Positions 22,981 to 34,836 of a DNA stretch of 64,000 nt are shown here, in pieces. The notes beneath the pieces are model-generated. The model was not told the DNA's origin, ran no database searches, and saw only the letters and a list, made by a program, of their open reading frames with translations. Position 1 is the stretch's first letter, and every line of letters starts with the position of its first letter. A program made the translations under genes and the position numbers. Source of the stretch: Congeria kusceri (Eukaryota > Mollusca > Bivalvia > Myida > Dreissenidae); assembly GCA_027627225.1 (NCBI GenBank), contig CM051038.1:43001348-43065347 (forward strand), written 5' to 3'.

Positions 22981-24192
22981 GTTTAATAAGTTCTTAATCT
23001 AGTTAAAGTACTATTGTGTATATAGCCTCTACACCTGCAAGTTTAGCATTAAGGTGTTTTCAATTTTATTCAAGCCTGTCCCTGTTGGGATTTGCTTAAT
23101 ATCTGAAAAACGTAAACAATTTCAATGATCGTTGAATCATTTTGTCGAGCTTCCATGCACAGTGTTTAGTTCAATCCCTTGTTGTCTGTAGTAATGGATT
23201 GAGTAACAATTTGTTGACAGAACACATCCACGGCAATTTAAATGTTAAACATTTCATGTTTAATGTTTTTTGAAGTAACGGTTGTGATGTCATTGAGCAT
23301 TATGTACAGCAGTGAATGAGTAAAAAGTTCTTTAGCGGTAGCTCCAAGTTTATCGGCGTTTTAAGACACACGATACACTTGTTTTACTAAGTTACCAGGA
23401 AAATCTTTCTGTGTAAGATGAGGAATCAGCAATCATAGTCATTTTACTAAAATCATGACTCCAAACCATCCATGGGTAATTGTCAATGCAACCCTTGTAC
23501 TGGGAAGCCGTGATCTGCAACAAGGGAATGCATGACTTGGTGATATCTTTTCGGAAAGCTACACCTTACAATAACACATTGTCAGTCCTTTGTGTTCGAC
23601 ATTTGTAAGGTTCATAGAGTAAGCGCATTTAATGTTCGTATTCAAGTAGTAAAGGTGTAATTCAAGATGTTACTGTCATCGAAGAAATGCTAAGGGTATT
23701 GCTAAGTAATGTTTATTAATATCTGTTTCGAATCCAATCCAAACTGTAGTTAGAAATGAGCCATCAGAAAAAATGACTATCAGAAAATATTATACTTGTA
23801 CTTTGCTTGTTTACTCCATATTTTATTTAATGACTTTACCGTGATTAGCTATATAGCAAACCAGTATTGGCAGTCCATTTGCTTCATTTTATTAGGAAGA
23901 GAAGTTGATTGCTTTTTCCATACTTACCTTACCTTCATTGCATATTTTCCGAATCGGCCACTATCAGTCGTCATATGCCATATATCATCGGTAAGACCGT
24001 GAACGTATGTTAACTAAACACGAGCCTCTGTAGACACTGTACCATCTGCGAAGCTTACATCAAATAGTCAGTTTGCATGTTGTTAGTGAACTCGTTTGTT
24101 CACGAATACGTATGGCATTAATGAAGACCACAATTGGCTGTCATGTTAAGGTACAACGAGTATTGTTCAAATATACACGCATGCAATGAAGT

Positions 24193-24208
24193 GGGGGGGG
24201 GGGGGGGG
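24193..24208 (+). repeat. Poly-G run, G16
   Basis: Preceded by AAGT and followed by CC. The counterpart at 58721-58731 is G11 preceded by GTGT. Confidence 0.9.
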
Positions 24209-24955
24209 CCATTACCGTTTATATTTCCCGTTGTATATTTTGTATAAGGTCAATTAGTTAATAAGAAAAAAATGCCTTATTATTCTTTTGGTTACGATAA
24301 ATTTTGTACAATTATTCTTTGAACACCAAACCCATTGCACAAATGGTTGGTTTCGAATAATCACGTTAATACGTTTCGCTTTATATTGTTTGTTTTCAAA
24401 GAACACATTGTTACATAGTATTTAAAAAGTATGTCATTTCTATGGGTGAAAGAGAACGATTTGTGTCGATATAAAATATATATATTAACATTAGCAATAA
24501 TAATTATTTTTTTTTAAAGTCACAATTTATAGTAAATCGGGTACGAACGTAATACTTTTCTGAATATCTCATATGCAAAACAATATATGTTTATTAAAAA
24601 TGATTGTTAGGTTTTAAAGTTGTTGTATATTGTTTATATACGTATGGATAGACGCTAGATGAAAGACAGATAATATGTAAGCACAATGTTATAAGGATTT
24701 ATGTCATAAGTGTATCGTTCGTTAAAGGGAGTAAATACTATTTTATATAGTTAAAATAAATGTTAAATTAGTATAAAAAGCTTAACTAAAGCCATTTCAT
24801 AGTTGCCGTAAATAAACATAATTAAAGCATTGAACCATGAATATATTTTGAATACGGTATTGCATGTAAATAGTGGACAGTCAAATTGCAACTTACCACT
24901 TGAAGTGTTGAATGGATATATAATACATATTTATGATCTTGTGGAGATGCAAATA

Positions 24956-25089
24956 TTACAGTACAGATTCCCTGGGAGCATATGACACTTTCTGACCCCA
25001 ATTTGGCAGACAATTATCTGTCTCCAAATAGCGTTTCCAAGAAGGTCGTTGTGTGTAAGTGTTTCAGATCGCCATCCTCTGGGAAATGT
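24956..25089 (-). other. Strongly conserved 134-base block in IR-2
   Basis: Aligns without gaps to 30309-30442 on the opposite strand with about nine mismatches, far better than its flanks. On the minus strand one frame stays open for about 43 codons in both arms (it contains PRGWRSET and THNDLLGNAIW), but five or so differences replace amino acids and the right arm meets a stop soon after. It could be a decayed exon, a regulatory element or a patch of gene conversion. I recognise no protein family. Repeated at 59479-59612. Confidence 0.45.
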
Positions 25090-25599
25090 CTGAGGTTGTA
25101 TGAAGTGTCACCATGTGTAATACGTATGCAATCAGCGTCTTGTCGGATAGCTAAACAGTGCATGGGTGGACTTTGCCTGAATACAATATTGAATTGTTTG
25201 CTAATAAATCATGTTAGCTTAATTATTATAACCTTCCATTGTATTAGAAACATTTTTTAATTATCTAAACAGAAATGCATATATCCTTCATTGTATTAAA
25301 CAAAATTGTCAGAGAGGAGCAGATGTCATCAGATCACTGATGTTTAAAACTCATTAAGACGATTCGTGCAGCTGTATAATAAAATGAAGCGTCCCTAGAG
25401 GTCAAGTCTAGGCATCTTCTTGTAGTCCGATTACCGACCATTCTTATTGAATTAGCAAGCAACTGAGGTTTGCTAGTAATTTAAACAAATGACATTTATA
25501 TCGAATATGGCTCCATGAAATATGGATGTCGGTAAACAATCAAAGATTCAGTTGCTAAATAAAATGATTTTCTAGCGCAACATCAATTGCTATGACTAT

Positions 25600-27075
25600 A
25601 TGGTAATATATAATACCGTCCACAATCTTTTCTATGGATGGAAAAGCTACCCGAGGAATCGAATATTCGATCGAATGTTCACCATTCGTATAGTTCAAAC
25701 ACCGTTCGGATGTTCGCAAATTTGCATTGCTTATACAATCCTGATTGTATAAAGAATTTTTCTTATATCATAAAAGCAGTATTTCATAGGCACCGTATAC
25801 TTATTTTTAAATAAAATGGTCCCGTAACATGTGTCATGCTGAGAGATATTGAATACAAGTAAACAAACAGCGTCAGCAGCCACTCGTCTAATCGCCATTT
25901 GTACACATTAACATTAGACAGTATGAAGCCATAACTGTTAACCGGTAATTACATCTCTGATTAAGGAGTAGTAACATAACAACAAATGTGAATAACATTA
26001 GTGCGATAAGACATTGAGCAGTCATTAGTGCTATAAAATGTTGTTCATATTTGCCGTTTATAAATCTCAAGCGTTCATTACATTGATAGAAATAAGTGCA
26101 TTGAGGATTACTGAACAGAACAGATTATTGAAAACTTCTTGATTTAAAGAGAAATTAAAGACATACTTTAAGTTGTTAATGCTCAATACCATGCATTCAA
26201 TAAATTAATATAAAGTGATATAACCTTGAAAATGCGATGATACCCAGTATTTAAGAACTGCAACATTATACCAAGTAGTTGCATTATTTTGACAAGGTAG
26301 GCTACACAGTTTAATTTAGTTACTAGTAATCTATGCAATATTCAATATTCGATTGAATGTAAAATTGCAAATATTCAAATACCGATATTGGTATTGGATG
26401 CCATCCCTGATATTATCATAACAAATAAGATATGTTATTTTTCACAGGAGTGAAAAGACATGTGTATCTGTTGTACTATTATCTTTAAGATAATAACAAA
26501 AGTAACATCAAAAAATAGAACCATAATCTGAAAATAACAATGCACTTTCTTGATACCTTTGCTGCATCAGTTGTAAACAGACGTTTTCATTACCAAGATT
26601 ATTGTCAAAGACGAGAATGTACAGTTGCGGCCTGGTGAATACGAATGTTGGAATCACAGTGACATGAACAAGAACGGGAACAGACTGCTGAAGCCCATCA
26701 CATTCGATTGCGAGCCGATACAACATATTGACTTGATAAATGATGTGCATATGTATTTCGACTACATATCGATATATTTATTATGCGACTTCAATAACAA
26801 TTCAGTCCTTAACCGTAAGATAATCAGTCATTTAAATAACTCGGTTGTTAGACATAACACATTGATTGACCAAAAGTATCATGCGGCAACTTATCTTTCT
26901 TTATGAATTGGATTTCAACTCATATAGCAACATCATAAAAAACTATAAGAATAATAAAACACCAGAGTCATCACCAACCGTTATTGACATATGCTGGTCC
27001 TTTATTTAATGCAAGTGACCAAGTGCCTATACAATGCAGGACAAAACGCACAACGCAACACAACACAAAACATAA
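25600..27075. other. IR-2 spacer, no gene; ATTCGA-rich patches
   Basis: AT-rich. Two patches rich in GAATATTCGA-like words lie at 25655-25735 and 26330-26405, the latter ending GGATGCCATCCCTGA. They may be the worn ends of one inserted element. Open frames at 26508-26750 and 26625-26906 overlap on opposite strands without recognisable content. Repeated at 60123-61598. Confidence 0.5.
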
Positions 27076-27079
27076 AAAT

Positions 27080-28430
27080 GAACATAGCCGACACCAAATT
27101 ACCACCACCAACTACTACTGCTACTGCTGCTGTTGTTGTATTGTTTGTGATTTCATACAATAAACTCATTAGTTTATTTATTATTGCATTTAAATAAATG
27201 TTTAATTAAGAGCGTCGTTCGCAGAATCAGATGTATGTTTGAAGCTATGAATGTCGAGAAATGCATACATGACATTATTGACTTTTGATGATATATTGTG
27301 TATAACTTTTCAGATACGTTAATTGGCGACATATTTTGTCAATACAAAGTCACATTCAGCACTTTGTCCGCGTGATAAATTAATGGAAACAATGTAACTA
27401 CAATATACGATGGTGAAACTTTCAAAATGACATTCAATAACACACAAAAAGAGGTAATTGAATTCAAGCATCGATGCCTCTGCTTCTGGTTATTCAAAAG
27501 AAAGACGTTTGTCCTCAGCATTGGCCGAAGCTGCATCTGTGCAGCTTCGTATTTGACAGCAAATATCGAAGGTGCTTACATTGAAAGTCAGCGATTACGC
27601 CAACGCATTCATTATTTACATATCTCATTATGAAAGTGATGTCACAACGAAAACCCGTTCCATTGTGTTGACCAAAATTTAAATCAAGTTTGTTTCGAGT
27701 TTGTCGTGTTGAATAGAAGTTTGCTTAGGCAATATTTCAATTGCCTGCGTTTAAGAAAATTATGAAAGTTTCTTTACTGCTGATGCAGTTGAAATTTCAT
27801 TATCTTGTAGACCGACTAGTTTTTGATTAGTAAACTCCGCTTGTAACGATATTTAGCGGACAACAGGCTTTATATCGTTATATCCGAATATCGTTACATC
27901 TGAAAATAGGCAACCAAGCATGGGCATTCAAGAATATAACAGACACGCAACATCGAATTTGCATATAAATACATTTAATGTAGAAGTATTATAATGAAAG
28001 AACATCAAGAAAAAAAATGAATAAATGTATGAAACTTAAATAAACAATCGGCATAATAATCAACAATTCCTACGATCTGGCCGAGACCATTGACACAGCA
28101 TCGTTATATGCGATATATCGCTATAAGCGATATCGCTATAAGTGGAGTTTACTGTAGTTTTCGATTTGTTGTATTCAGTTTGCAGGCATGAGATTTTTAA
28201 TATCTATATTACTGTGTATAACCTTTACATTGCCAACAGCTGTGATTTATTTGCCTTTGCATGTTCATTGTTTGTGTCACATGTGTACCATTTGTGCTTT
28301 ACAGTGATGGTCATAGCAGGCCCATACATTAAGGAAGTATTGTGTCCACTGATCCAGTCCAGTAATGTTTTAATAAAAGTGTATTGAACTTGTTAACAAT
28401 TTTTAAGTTTTATGTATGAAATCATGCTCG
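27080..28430 (+). repeat. Inverted repeat IR-1, left arm
   Basis: Reverse-complement match to 33365-34836. Anchors are CACCAAATTACCACCACCAA (27090s) with the complement near 34785; GCATCGATGCCTCTGCTTCT near 27468 with its complement near 34412-34432; CGAAGCTGCATCTGTGCAGC near 27525 with its complement near 34350-34368; and TTTATTTGCC near 28248 with GGGCAAATAAA near 33549. It is interrupted by a 327 bp MITE. Repeated at 61603-62953. Confidence 0.85.
27828..28154. mobile_element. TIR MITE of 327 bp with imperfect 11 bp target duplication
   Basis: The ends are inverted: AGTAAACTCCGCTTGTAACG at the left and the complement of AGTAAACTCCACTTATAGCG at the right. It is bordered by TAGTTTTTGAT (27817-27827) and TAGTTTTCGAT (28155-28165), a probable target-site duplication with one mismatch. 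The other IR-1 arm carries the empty site near 33630, which shows this is an insertion after the inverted duplication formed. The interior is rich in CGATAT/ATATCG and folds. TSD length points to a hAT-, Mutator- or P-type source. Repeated at 62351-62677. Confidence 0.8.
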
Positions 28431-28434
28431 GCAC

Positions 28435-29330
28435 AAAACATTTGTGCACCCGGGAAGCCTCGCGCTCAACTGTTTCTAAGCCTCGCGTGATAAACGTCAT
28501 CTTTATCAAACACTCACCTATAGTCTCTATATATTTAAGTTATAGTTAAATGCACGTGTTTTATTCGTATAAAACCAATGTGCGCCAACATTGTATACTA
28601 TAGAGTACAAATATCAAATATAATGTGTACTGGTCATAATGTTTTATATTCGAACATACCACAGATAACCTTTTCCATTTAAAAAGTCTTGATTAATCAA
28701 TCAAAGTGTTACATAACTGAACGAATGGTTCCACTTTTTACAACAGAAAATAGTTTCAATAACTCCATTTATAGTAGCACATGGAATGGGGAGAATGGTT
28801 AGCTGAATATAATGTTTTCTTTGACAATTTCAAGGACAACAAAATAAATATACCTTCACAATTTATAAATTCATATATCGGAATTCGATATATGAAGACA
28901 AGCGATTGTGACGCAACCAAATTCGGTTTTTTATTCACAAGGACTCAACAGTGCATTCTCACCCTATGACGAGTATCTTGATAAATAAAACGTCTGATTA
29001 GAACTGGTGCTGCTATGGTATCAAGGCAATTCAGTATTTAGAATATGGTCAGATTTTATTGAAGTTTACTCTGAAGACTGTTTGTTATTTTCTTAACTGC
29101 AAGATTGTAACAGATAAATATTGTTTCACCCAGCAAACATGTAACATTCTTTATTGTGATAATATTGTAATATGGTATTATAATTTCAAAAAAATATATC
29201 AAATCCAACAAAGTGCTTAGGTATATCACAATTAGCGAAAACAAACCAATTTAGAAAGATATATCCTGCCTAACTTAATACCTTATTGGTAGATATGGTG
29301 TATTAATTAATTGTCAAAGAAACGAATTGC
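28435..29330. other. No recognisable feature
   Basis: Between IR-1 left arm and IR-2 right arm. AT-rich; open frames at 28756-28938 and 28781-28969 overlap on opposite strands. The same holds for 62958-63853. Confidence 0.55.
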
Positions 29331-29589
29331 CATAGTTATTAATGTTGCGCTTCCAATTCTAGTTAGGTAGCAACACCATCTTTGATTGTTATACCGACAC
29401 CCATTTTTCATGGAGCCATATTCGATCTAAAGAGCATTTGTACAAAATATAAGCAAAATCCAGTGGCTGCTAATTTAATAAGAATGGTCGAAAGTCGTTT
29501 TATAAGAGAATGGCTAGACTATACTTAATTTTTATTTACACTTACATGTTTTGTGAATAAATCTGGGCCAAGTGTAAGGTTCGTGCGCA

Positions 29590-29830
29590 CATAAAACGGT
29601 TTAAACCCCCAATGCTTTGCATTGCCCGTTCTACGGCGGGGACCTCAGTTTTATTCATGTGTGTTTTGTGTTTCTTATGTGTTTTTGTGATGTGCTGTGT
29701 AATTTTTTGGCAATTGGTCATAAATAAAGGACCTCGGGATGCTAATAAGAGTTCTCTCCTGCTGTCGCAACTGGAGTTTCGCTTTGTTAATATTTACATC
29801 TTGATCTGACCTCTTGGGACACAAGCGCAG
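29590..29830 (+). repeat. Possible inserted repeat in IR-2 right arm
   Basis: The sequence from GTTTAAACCCCCAATGCTTT to about GACACAAGCGCAG is richer in GC than its flanks and has no counterpart in the left arm of IR-2 (expected near 25300-25420). A 65-codon frame inside (29612-29809) is not recognisable. I cannot define its ends. Confidence 0.35.
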
Positions 29831-31212
29831 TGCGTGCTTGCATACGTTGGAGCAATTAAGATGCATCGTTAGATACAGTAGTGAAGAACAATCACATATA
29901 TGCAATACTGAACTAAAAGGAGTTATTTCCAGTTTTCTTCATTTTACCAAACATTATTTTTCAAGCTGCAAAATTTTGATAAATATAAATACAAAGTTTC
30001 CTTAATTTTAGTAAACCGGAAAATTCAAAGCTTAACGTATGACATTGATTGCAATATGTGTATCGAATTTCGCATGATCTTCTGTGACAACTTAGTTATT
30101 ATGTAATTAAGAAAACATACATTTCTGTTTCTACACTTTTTGAATTTTGTATAGTTTAGTGGAAAGTTAACATAATGAACCTAACTTGATTGCTAGGCAA
30201 GCATTTCATTATTATATTCAGACAAAGTAAATGCCCGCACTGTTGAGCTTTCCGACACGACGCTGATTGCATATGTATTACTTATGGTGACACATCATTC
30301 GACCTCGGGCATTTCCCAGAGGATGGCGATCTGAAACACGTACACACAACGACCTTCTTGGAAACGCTATTTGGAGACAAATAATTGCCTGTCAAATTGG
30401 GGTCAGAAAGTATTATATGCTCCCAGGAAATCTGTAATGTAAAAAATCTTTGCATCCCCACAACATCATTAATATGTATTTAATATACGTTCAGCGCTTT
30501 TAGTGGTCAGTTGCAAAGTGACTGTCTGCTATTTACATGAAACACCGTATTCAAAAATATTTGTATGGTTCAATCTGTCATATTATGTTTATCTACTCTA
30601 CTGTGAAATGACTTTAGTAAAGCTTATACTCATTCAACATCTGTTATAACTATATACGATGTGTATTTATTGCCATTAACGAACGATACCTTTATAACAT
30701 AAATACATATTACATTGCGCTTACAGATAATCTGTACTTTACCTAGCGCCTGTCACCATTAAAACCTCACAATTATGTTTTCAATAAACGTACATTGTTT
30801 TGCAACTAAAATTATTAATTATTAATTTTTCATCCGGTTTACTTAAAAGTGTGATTTTTGGTTGTTGTTGTTTTTTTTTCATGCATTATTATGGTTTAAT
30901 TTTGATGTGTATATTTGATATCGACAAACATCGTTCTCTTCCACACATAAAAATGACATACTTTTTAAATGTTTTCTTGGAAAATAAATAATATCAAGCG
31001 AAAAGTATTGACGTGATTTTTCGAAACCATTTGTATAATGGGTTTGTTATCTAAAGAAAATTTGTACAAACATGTATAACATAAACGAAAGAATAATTAG
31101 GCATTTTTTCCAGTTAACAAATTGGACCAATACTAAATATACAACAGGAAATAAAAACTGTAATTTCTCCACTTGATTGCATGTTTATATATTTTGAAGA
31201 ATGAGTTTACTA

Positions 31213-31716
31213 ACAACATGCCAACTGACCATTTGATGTAAGCTTCGTTGACGGTACAGGGTCTTCAGACAACATGCCAACTGACCATTTGATGTAAGCT
31301 TCGCTGACGGTACAGGGTCTTCAGAGAACATGGCAACTGACCATTTGATTTAAGCTTCGCTGACGGTACAGGGTCTTCAGACAACATGCCAACTGACCAT
31401 TTGATGTAAGCTTCGCTGACGGTACAGATTCTTCAGAGAACATGCCAACTGACCATTTGATTTAAGCTTCGCTGACGGTACAGGGTCTTCAGAGAACATG
31501 CCAACTGACCATTTGATTTAAGCATCGCTGACGGTACAGGGTCTTCAGACAACATGCCAACTGACCATTTGATTTAAGCTTCGCTGACGGTACAGGGTCT
31601 TCAGACAACATGCCAACTGACCATTTGATTTAAGCTTCGCTGACGGTACAGGGTCTTCAGACAACATGCCAACTGACCATTTGATGTAAGCTTCGCTGAC
31701 GGTACAGGGTCTTCAG
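31213..31716 (+). repeat. 56 bp minisatellite, nine units
   Basis: Units start at 31213, 31269, 31325, 31381, 31437, 31493, 31549, 31605 and 31661, with exact 56-base spacing. Each unit runs from ACAACATGCCAACTGACC to GGTACAGGGTCTTCAG, with few substitutions. A single diverged unit lies on the opposite strand near 24030-24085 in the other IR-2 arm. No open frame spans the array. Confidence 0.97.
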
Positions 31717-32160
31717 AGACTCGTGTTTTGCCATCGTACGTTCACGATCTTACCGATGATATATGGCAAGTAGTGGTTCATAGCGGTTGATTTGGAACAG
31801 ATGCTGTGGTTGTAGTGCAAGTATGGAATAAAAACAATCAACTTATCAACTTCTCTGCCTGATAATAGGGAGCAAATGGACTGCCAAAACTGGTTAGCTA
31901 TACATCTAATCAAGAAAGAGTAATTTAATAAAATATGGAATAAACAAGCAAATTAAAAAATACGTTCTGATAGTCATTTTCGGAATGCCCTTTTCGTACT
32001 AAGGTTTTGAGGTCAGTTGAAACAGATATAAACAAACATAGCTTAGCATTTACCTTTATTGTTGTTCGATGACAGCAAAATTCAGCAGAATAAAAATACA
32101 AAAGTCCAACACAAAATACTGACACTACGTAACTGAATTAAAATTGTAGCTTCCTGGAAC

Positions 32161-32250
32161 GACATCATAAACATAATGAAATAAGACATCATAAACTTAA
32201 TAAAATAAGACATCATAAACTTAATAAAATAAGACATCATAAACTGTGTG
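32161..32250 (+). repeat. 24 bp tandem repeat, about four units
   Basis: Units start at 32161, 32185, 32209 and 32233 with GACATCATAAAC, followed by TTAATAAAATAA. It lies in IR-2 right arm beside the conserved TGTGTCTTAAAACGC block. Confidence 0.93.
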
Positions 32251-32334
32251 TCTTAAAACGCTAATAAACTGGAAGCTATGTGTAGACTATTATTTTTCCC
32301 TGCTGTATATAATGATCAATGATTAGCCTAATTA

Positions 32335-33360
32335 TTTTAACATGAGTATAATTGCACTGTGTTTTAAGTTATAAATAGTGTTGGGTTTGTTCATTACTTT
32401 GTAAAATAATATTGACAATAATTATAAGAATGATGAAACTCTAGAGACGTCACCATGAATCAAATCAAAATCTAAATGTAAGTGAAAGCTGTGGTATATT
32501 GACGTTTAACAAAATATTACACAAATACATGGCGTTAGTTCTGTTTGAAATTGAAACTTTTAAAAGGTACTCCGTAGTTGGAAATGTTGGTGCGTGTAAG
32601 TAACAACGTGTTAATACGAATAAAACATGTGTATTTTACTTAAATATAATATCCAAAAACAAATCAAAATGATGTGAAATATATCACTGGGGTAACGACC
32701 AGTTAAGGCTAAGACCCTGAAGTAAATGCATTTCCTTTTGTTTGTTTATAAATGTCATATCGAGTGTCAGACTTCTTAGTAATAGTCAATAACAATTGTC
32801 TTGGTAAACTCTCCTTTTGTAGCGTTTGGTAATACTTACATATCACTGTAATACAGTTTAATGTGATATGTATAGTTTTTTCACTAACAAGTAAATACAA
32901 CTCCCGTTGCATCGAAAGTTGTAACCAATATTTACATTAAGTAGCGATATTCAAAAGTCGATTGCCAACAATTCAAGGAACAGTGTAATAAACGTCAGTT
33001 AAACGTGATTGACTGTATACCAAGAAATAATTAGCACTATTGTTGGTTTTAAAGAATGTATAATCATACCAAAAGAGAAAGAAAAAACAGTAACAGACAA
33101 ACACAATAGTACACCACTTGCAATGCCGTTTTTAGTTATATAAGGTGAATTTTTTGTATACAGATATATCTGTCATTTTTGTCTTAAATATAACAGGTTT
33201 TTGTATGAACGTTGAGTCCATCTTAAGTCACGAAGTACTAAATATTGGCAACATGCCTCATGAAAAGTAACCGCTTGTATCCGCATTTATGTTATGTATG
33301 CAGGTCGTGGTATTTTAGTTATATTGGCAACATGCCACATCAAAAGTAGCATTTTAGTAG
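32335..33360. other. No recognisable feature
   Basis: Between the right arms of IR-2 and IR-1. AT-rich; a diverged doublet ATTGGCAACATGCC occurs at about 33245 and 33324. The minus-strand 67-codon frame at 32709-32912 has no recognisable content. Confidence 0.55.
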
Positions 33361-33364
33361 AGGT

Positions 33365-34836
33365 TTCATATATAAGACTTAGATTGTTGTGTCAAATTTG
33401 TTTTCAAGATTATAAACATGTTTCTATTAAAATTTAATTGGACTGGGTCTTGGACAAATATTTCCTGAAGGTCACGCCTAAACGGAAATCAATTACCTTT
33501 ACTGTAAAGCACAAATGTTCACATTTGATACAAACAATGAACATGCATGGGCAAATAAATCACAGCTAGGGGCAATGTGATTTTTATCAACAGTAACATA
33601 TCGTATATAAACAATACCAGCAGATTAAATACAAAAACGGACAACAAGTCAGTCTACGAGATACTGAAACTCTTAGCAGTAAAAAACACTCACTGACAAC
33701 ATCATAATTTTCTTAAAGGCAGACTTCCGACATATCGCCTAAGCAAACGTGTATGCACCACGGCAAACACGAAGAAAACGTGATTTAAAATGTGGTAACC
33801 ACTGTGTGACAATGGAGCGGTCCATGCAAATCATAAGGGTTTTCATTGTGACAGCACTGCAATAATGAGACATATAGGATCTGACACGAGTTGTCATTTC
33901 ATATCATATTTTATTAAACGAGTTCAGGAATTGTGTAAGTAAGCCAGCCTTTGGCAAGCTTTTTAATGAATTTCCTGGACGAGTTTAATAAAACATGGTA
34001 TGAAATGACAACGAGTGTCAGATCTTTTTTATCCCATGCTTTTAAACGAAAAACAAAGTATAATTGTTTAAAAACATGTTGATAAATCCTAAAAGTTGTG
34101 TATTGAAATGACGTCATTTGATGTTGACGACTTCATTTCACCAAAATAACGTCATGCGATTGGTCAGTCAAATAATATGTAGCCAATTAAAACGCTCAAA
34201 ATGTTATCGTACACATGTGTAAGATAGAAATATTCGTAATGGTTGTATTACACAGGAGACAAGGTATAGCATGTGATAAATTCAAATAATGAATGCGTTG
34301 GCGTAATTGCTGACTTTCGATGTAAGCACCTTTGATATTTGCTGTCAAATACGAAGCTGCACAGATGCAACAAAGGCATTGCTGATGACAAACGTCTTTC
34401 TTAGGAATAACCAGAAGCAGAGGTATCGATGCTTAAATTCAATTACGTCTCTTTGTTTGGTGATGAATGTAATTTTGTATCCTTGGTATCTGTCAATACC
34501 GGTTGTTTTTGAAGTGAAAGTTTTACCATCTTATATTTTTATTATATTAATCAATCATGCTGACAAAGTGCTGTTTATGACTTTTGTATTAACAAAACAA
34601 GTCGCCAGTTAACGTATCTAAAACGTTATACCCAACATATCATCAAAAGCCAATATGGACATGCTTTATTTCTCCACATTCAGAACTTCAAACAAACATG
34701 TTATTTTGCCAACGACGCTCTTAAATAGGCATTTCCATTTAATTGTAATAATTAACTTTAACAGAAGCAGCAGTAGTAATTGGTGGTGGTGATTTGGTGT
34801 CGGCTAGTTTATTGTGGTTTCATTATTATAGTGTTG
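33365..34836 (-). repeat. Inverted repeat IR-1, right arm, crossing the unit 1/2 coordinate
   Basis: Pairs with 27080-28430. It contains about 500 bases (33740-34240) without a clear partner, and lacks the MITE found in the left arm. The match runs unbroken across 34537, so the sequence at 1-300 is the end of an equivalent arm whose beginning lies before the window. Confidence 0.85.

Larger units (their letters stand above)
20620..23290 (+). repeat. Old direct repeat DR-2, copy b (interrupted)
   Basis: Diverged partner of 1240-3150. The match is broken between about 20690 and 21790, where the palindromic MITE and unrelated AT-rich DNA lie. It resumes with GGGCAAAGAATG near 21798 and runs through the CGTTATAAGACGTG, GACGTGCTTTAGCTAC and TTTTATTTGTACAG blocks, ending in the 23040-23290 block that also matches 4350-4600. 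Repeated at 55146-57816. Confidence 0.78.
23290..25590 (+). repeat. Inverted repeat IR-2, left arm
   Basis: Reverse-complement match to 29335-32330. Anchor pairs are GCGTTTTAAGACACAC near 23353 with TGTGTCTTAAAACGC near 32246; the CATATATCATCGGTAAGA block near 23980 with its complement near 31750; the 134-base conserved block at 24956-25089 with 30309-30442; and TATTCGATATGGCTCCATGAA-type sequence near 25502 with 29410. Identity varies widely along the arm. Repeated at 57816-60113. Confidence 0.82.
1..29477. repeat. 34.5 kb tandem macro-repeat, copy 1 (visible part)
   Basis: The whole stretch recurs at 34537-64000 in the same orientation. The offset is 34,536 up to the poly-G run near 5960, then 34,535 to about 9740, 34,534 to the (AT)n run near 12690, 34,526 to the poly-G run near 24200, and 34,523 to the end. 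Substitutions seen by eye are at 6510, 9798, 11423, 13197, 22018, 23751, about 24515, 24649 and 25197. The true left edge lies outside the window, because base 1 falls inside an arm of inverted repeat IR-1. There is no sign of a selected gene. Confidence 0.97.
29335..32330 (-). repeat. Inverted repeat IR-2, right arm
   Basis: Longer than the left arm because it has a minisatellite expansion at 31213-31716, a 24 bp tandem repeat at 32161-32250 and roughly 450 extra bases near 29530-30000. The spacer to the left arm is about 3.7 kb and itself contains the left arm of IR-1. In unit 2 only its first bases (63858-64000) fall inside the window. Confidence 0.82.
29478..34536. repeat. Part of the 34.5 kb unit seen only once
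   Basis: This segment links the end of the matched part of copy 1 to the start of copy 2. It holds the right arm of IR-2, the 56 bp minisatellite, a 24 bp tandem repeat and most of the right arm of IR-1. If the macro-repeat is a longer array or a circle, the same sequence should precede base 1 and follow base 64000. Its counterpart is not in the window, so copy variation here cannot be judged. Confidence 0.8.

Noticed and set aside
24982..25260. 92-codon plus-strand frame over the conserved block
   Set aside because: The conserved block keeps a different, minus-strand frame open in both arms; this plus-strand frame is not kept in the other arm.
31213..31716. Nine evenly spaced repeats suggesting a CRISPR array
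   Set aside because: The units are contiguous 56-mers with no unique spacers, and the DNA is clearly eukaryotic.
33245..33350. ATTGGCAACATGCC doublet as a tandem repeat
   Set aside because: Only about 25 bases are shared between the two places, too little to call.
34530..34540. Duplication breakpoint at the start of copy 2
   Set aside because: The coordinate is only where the window happens to begin in the unit; IR-1 homology runs through it.
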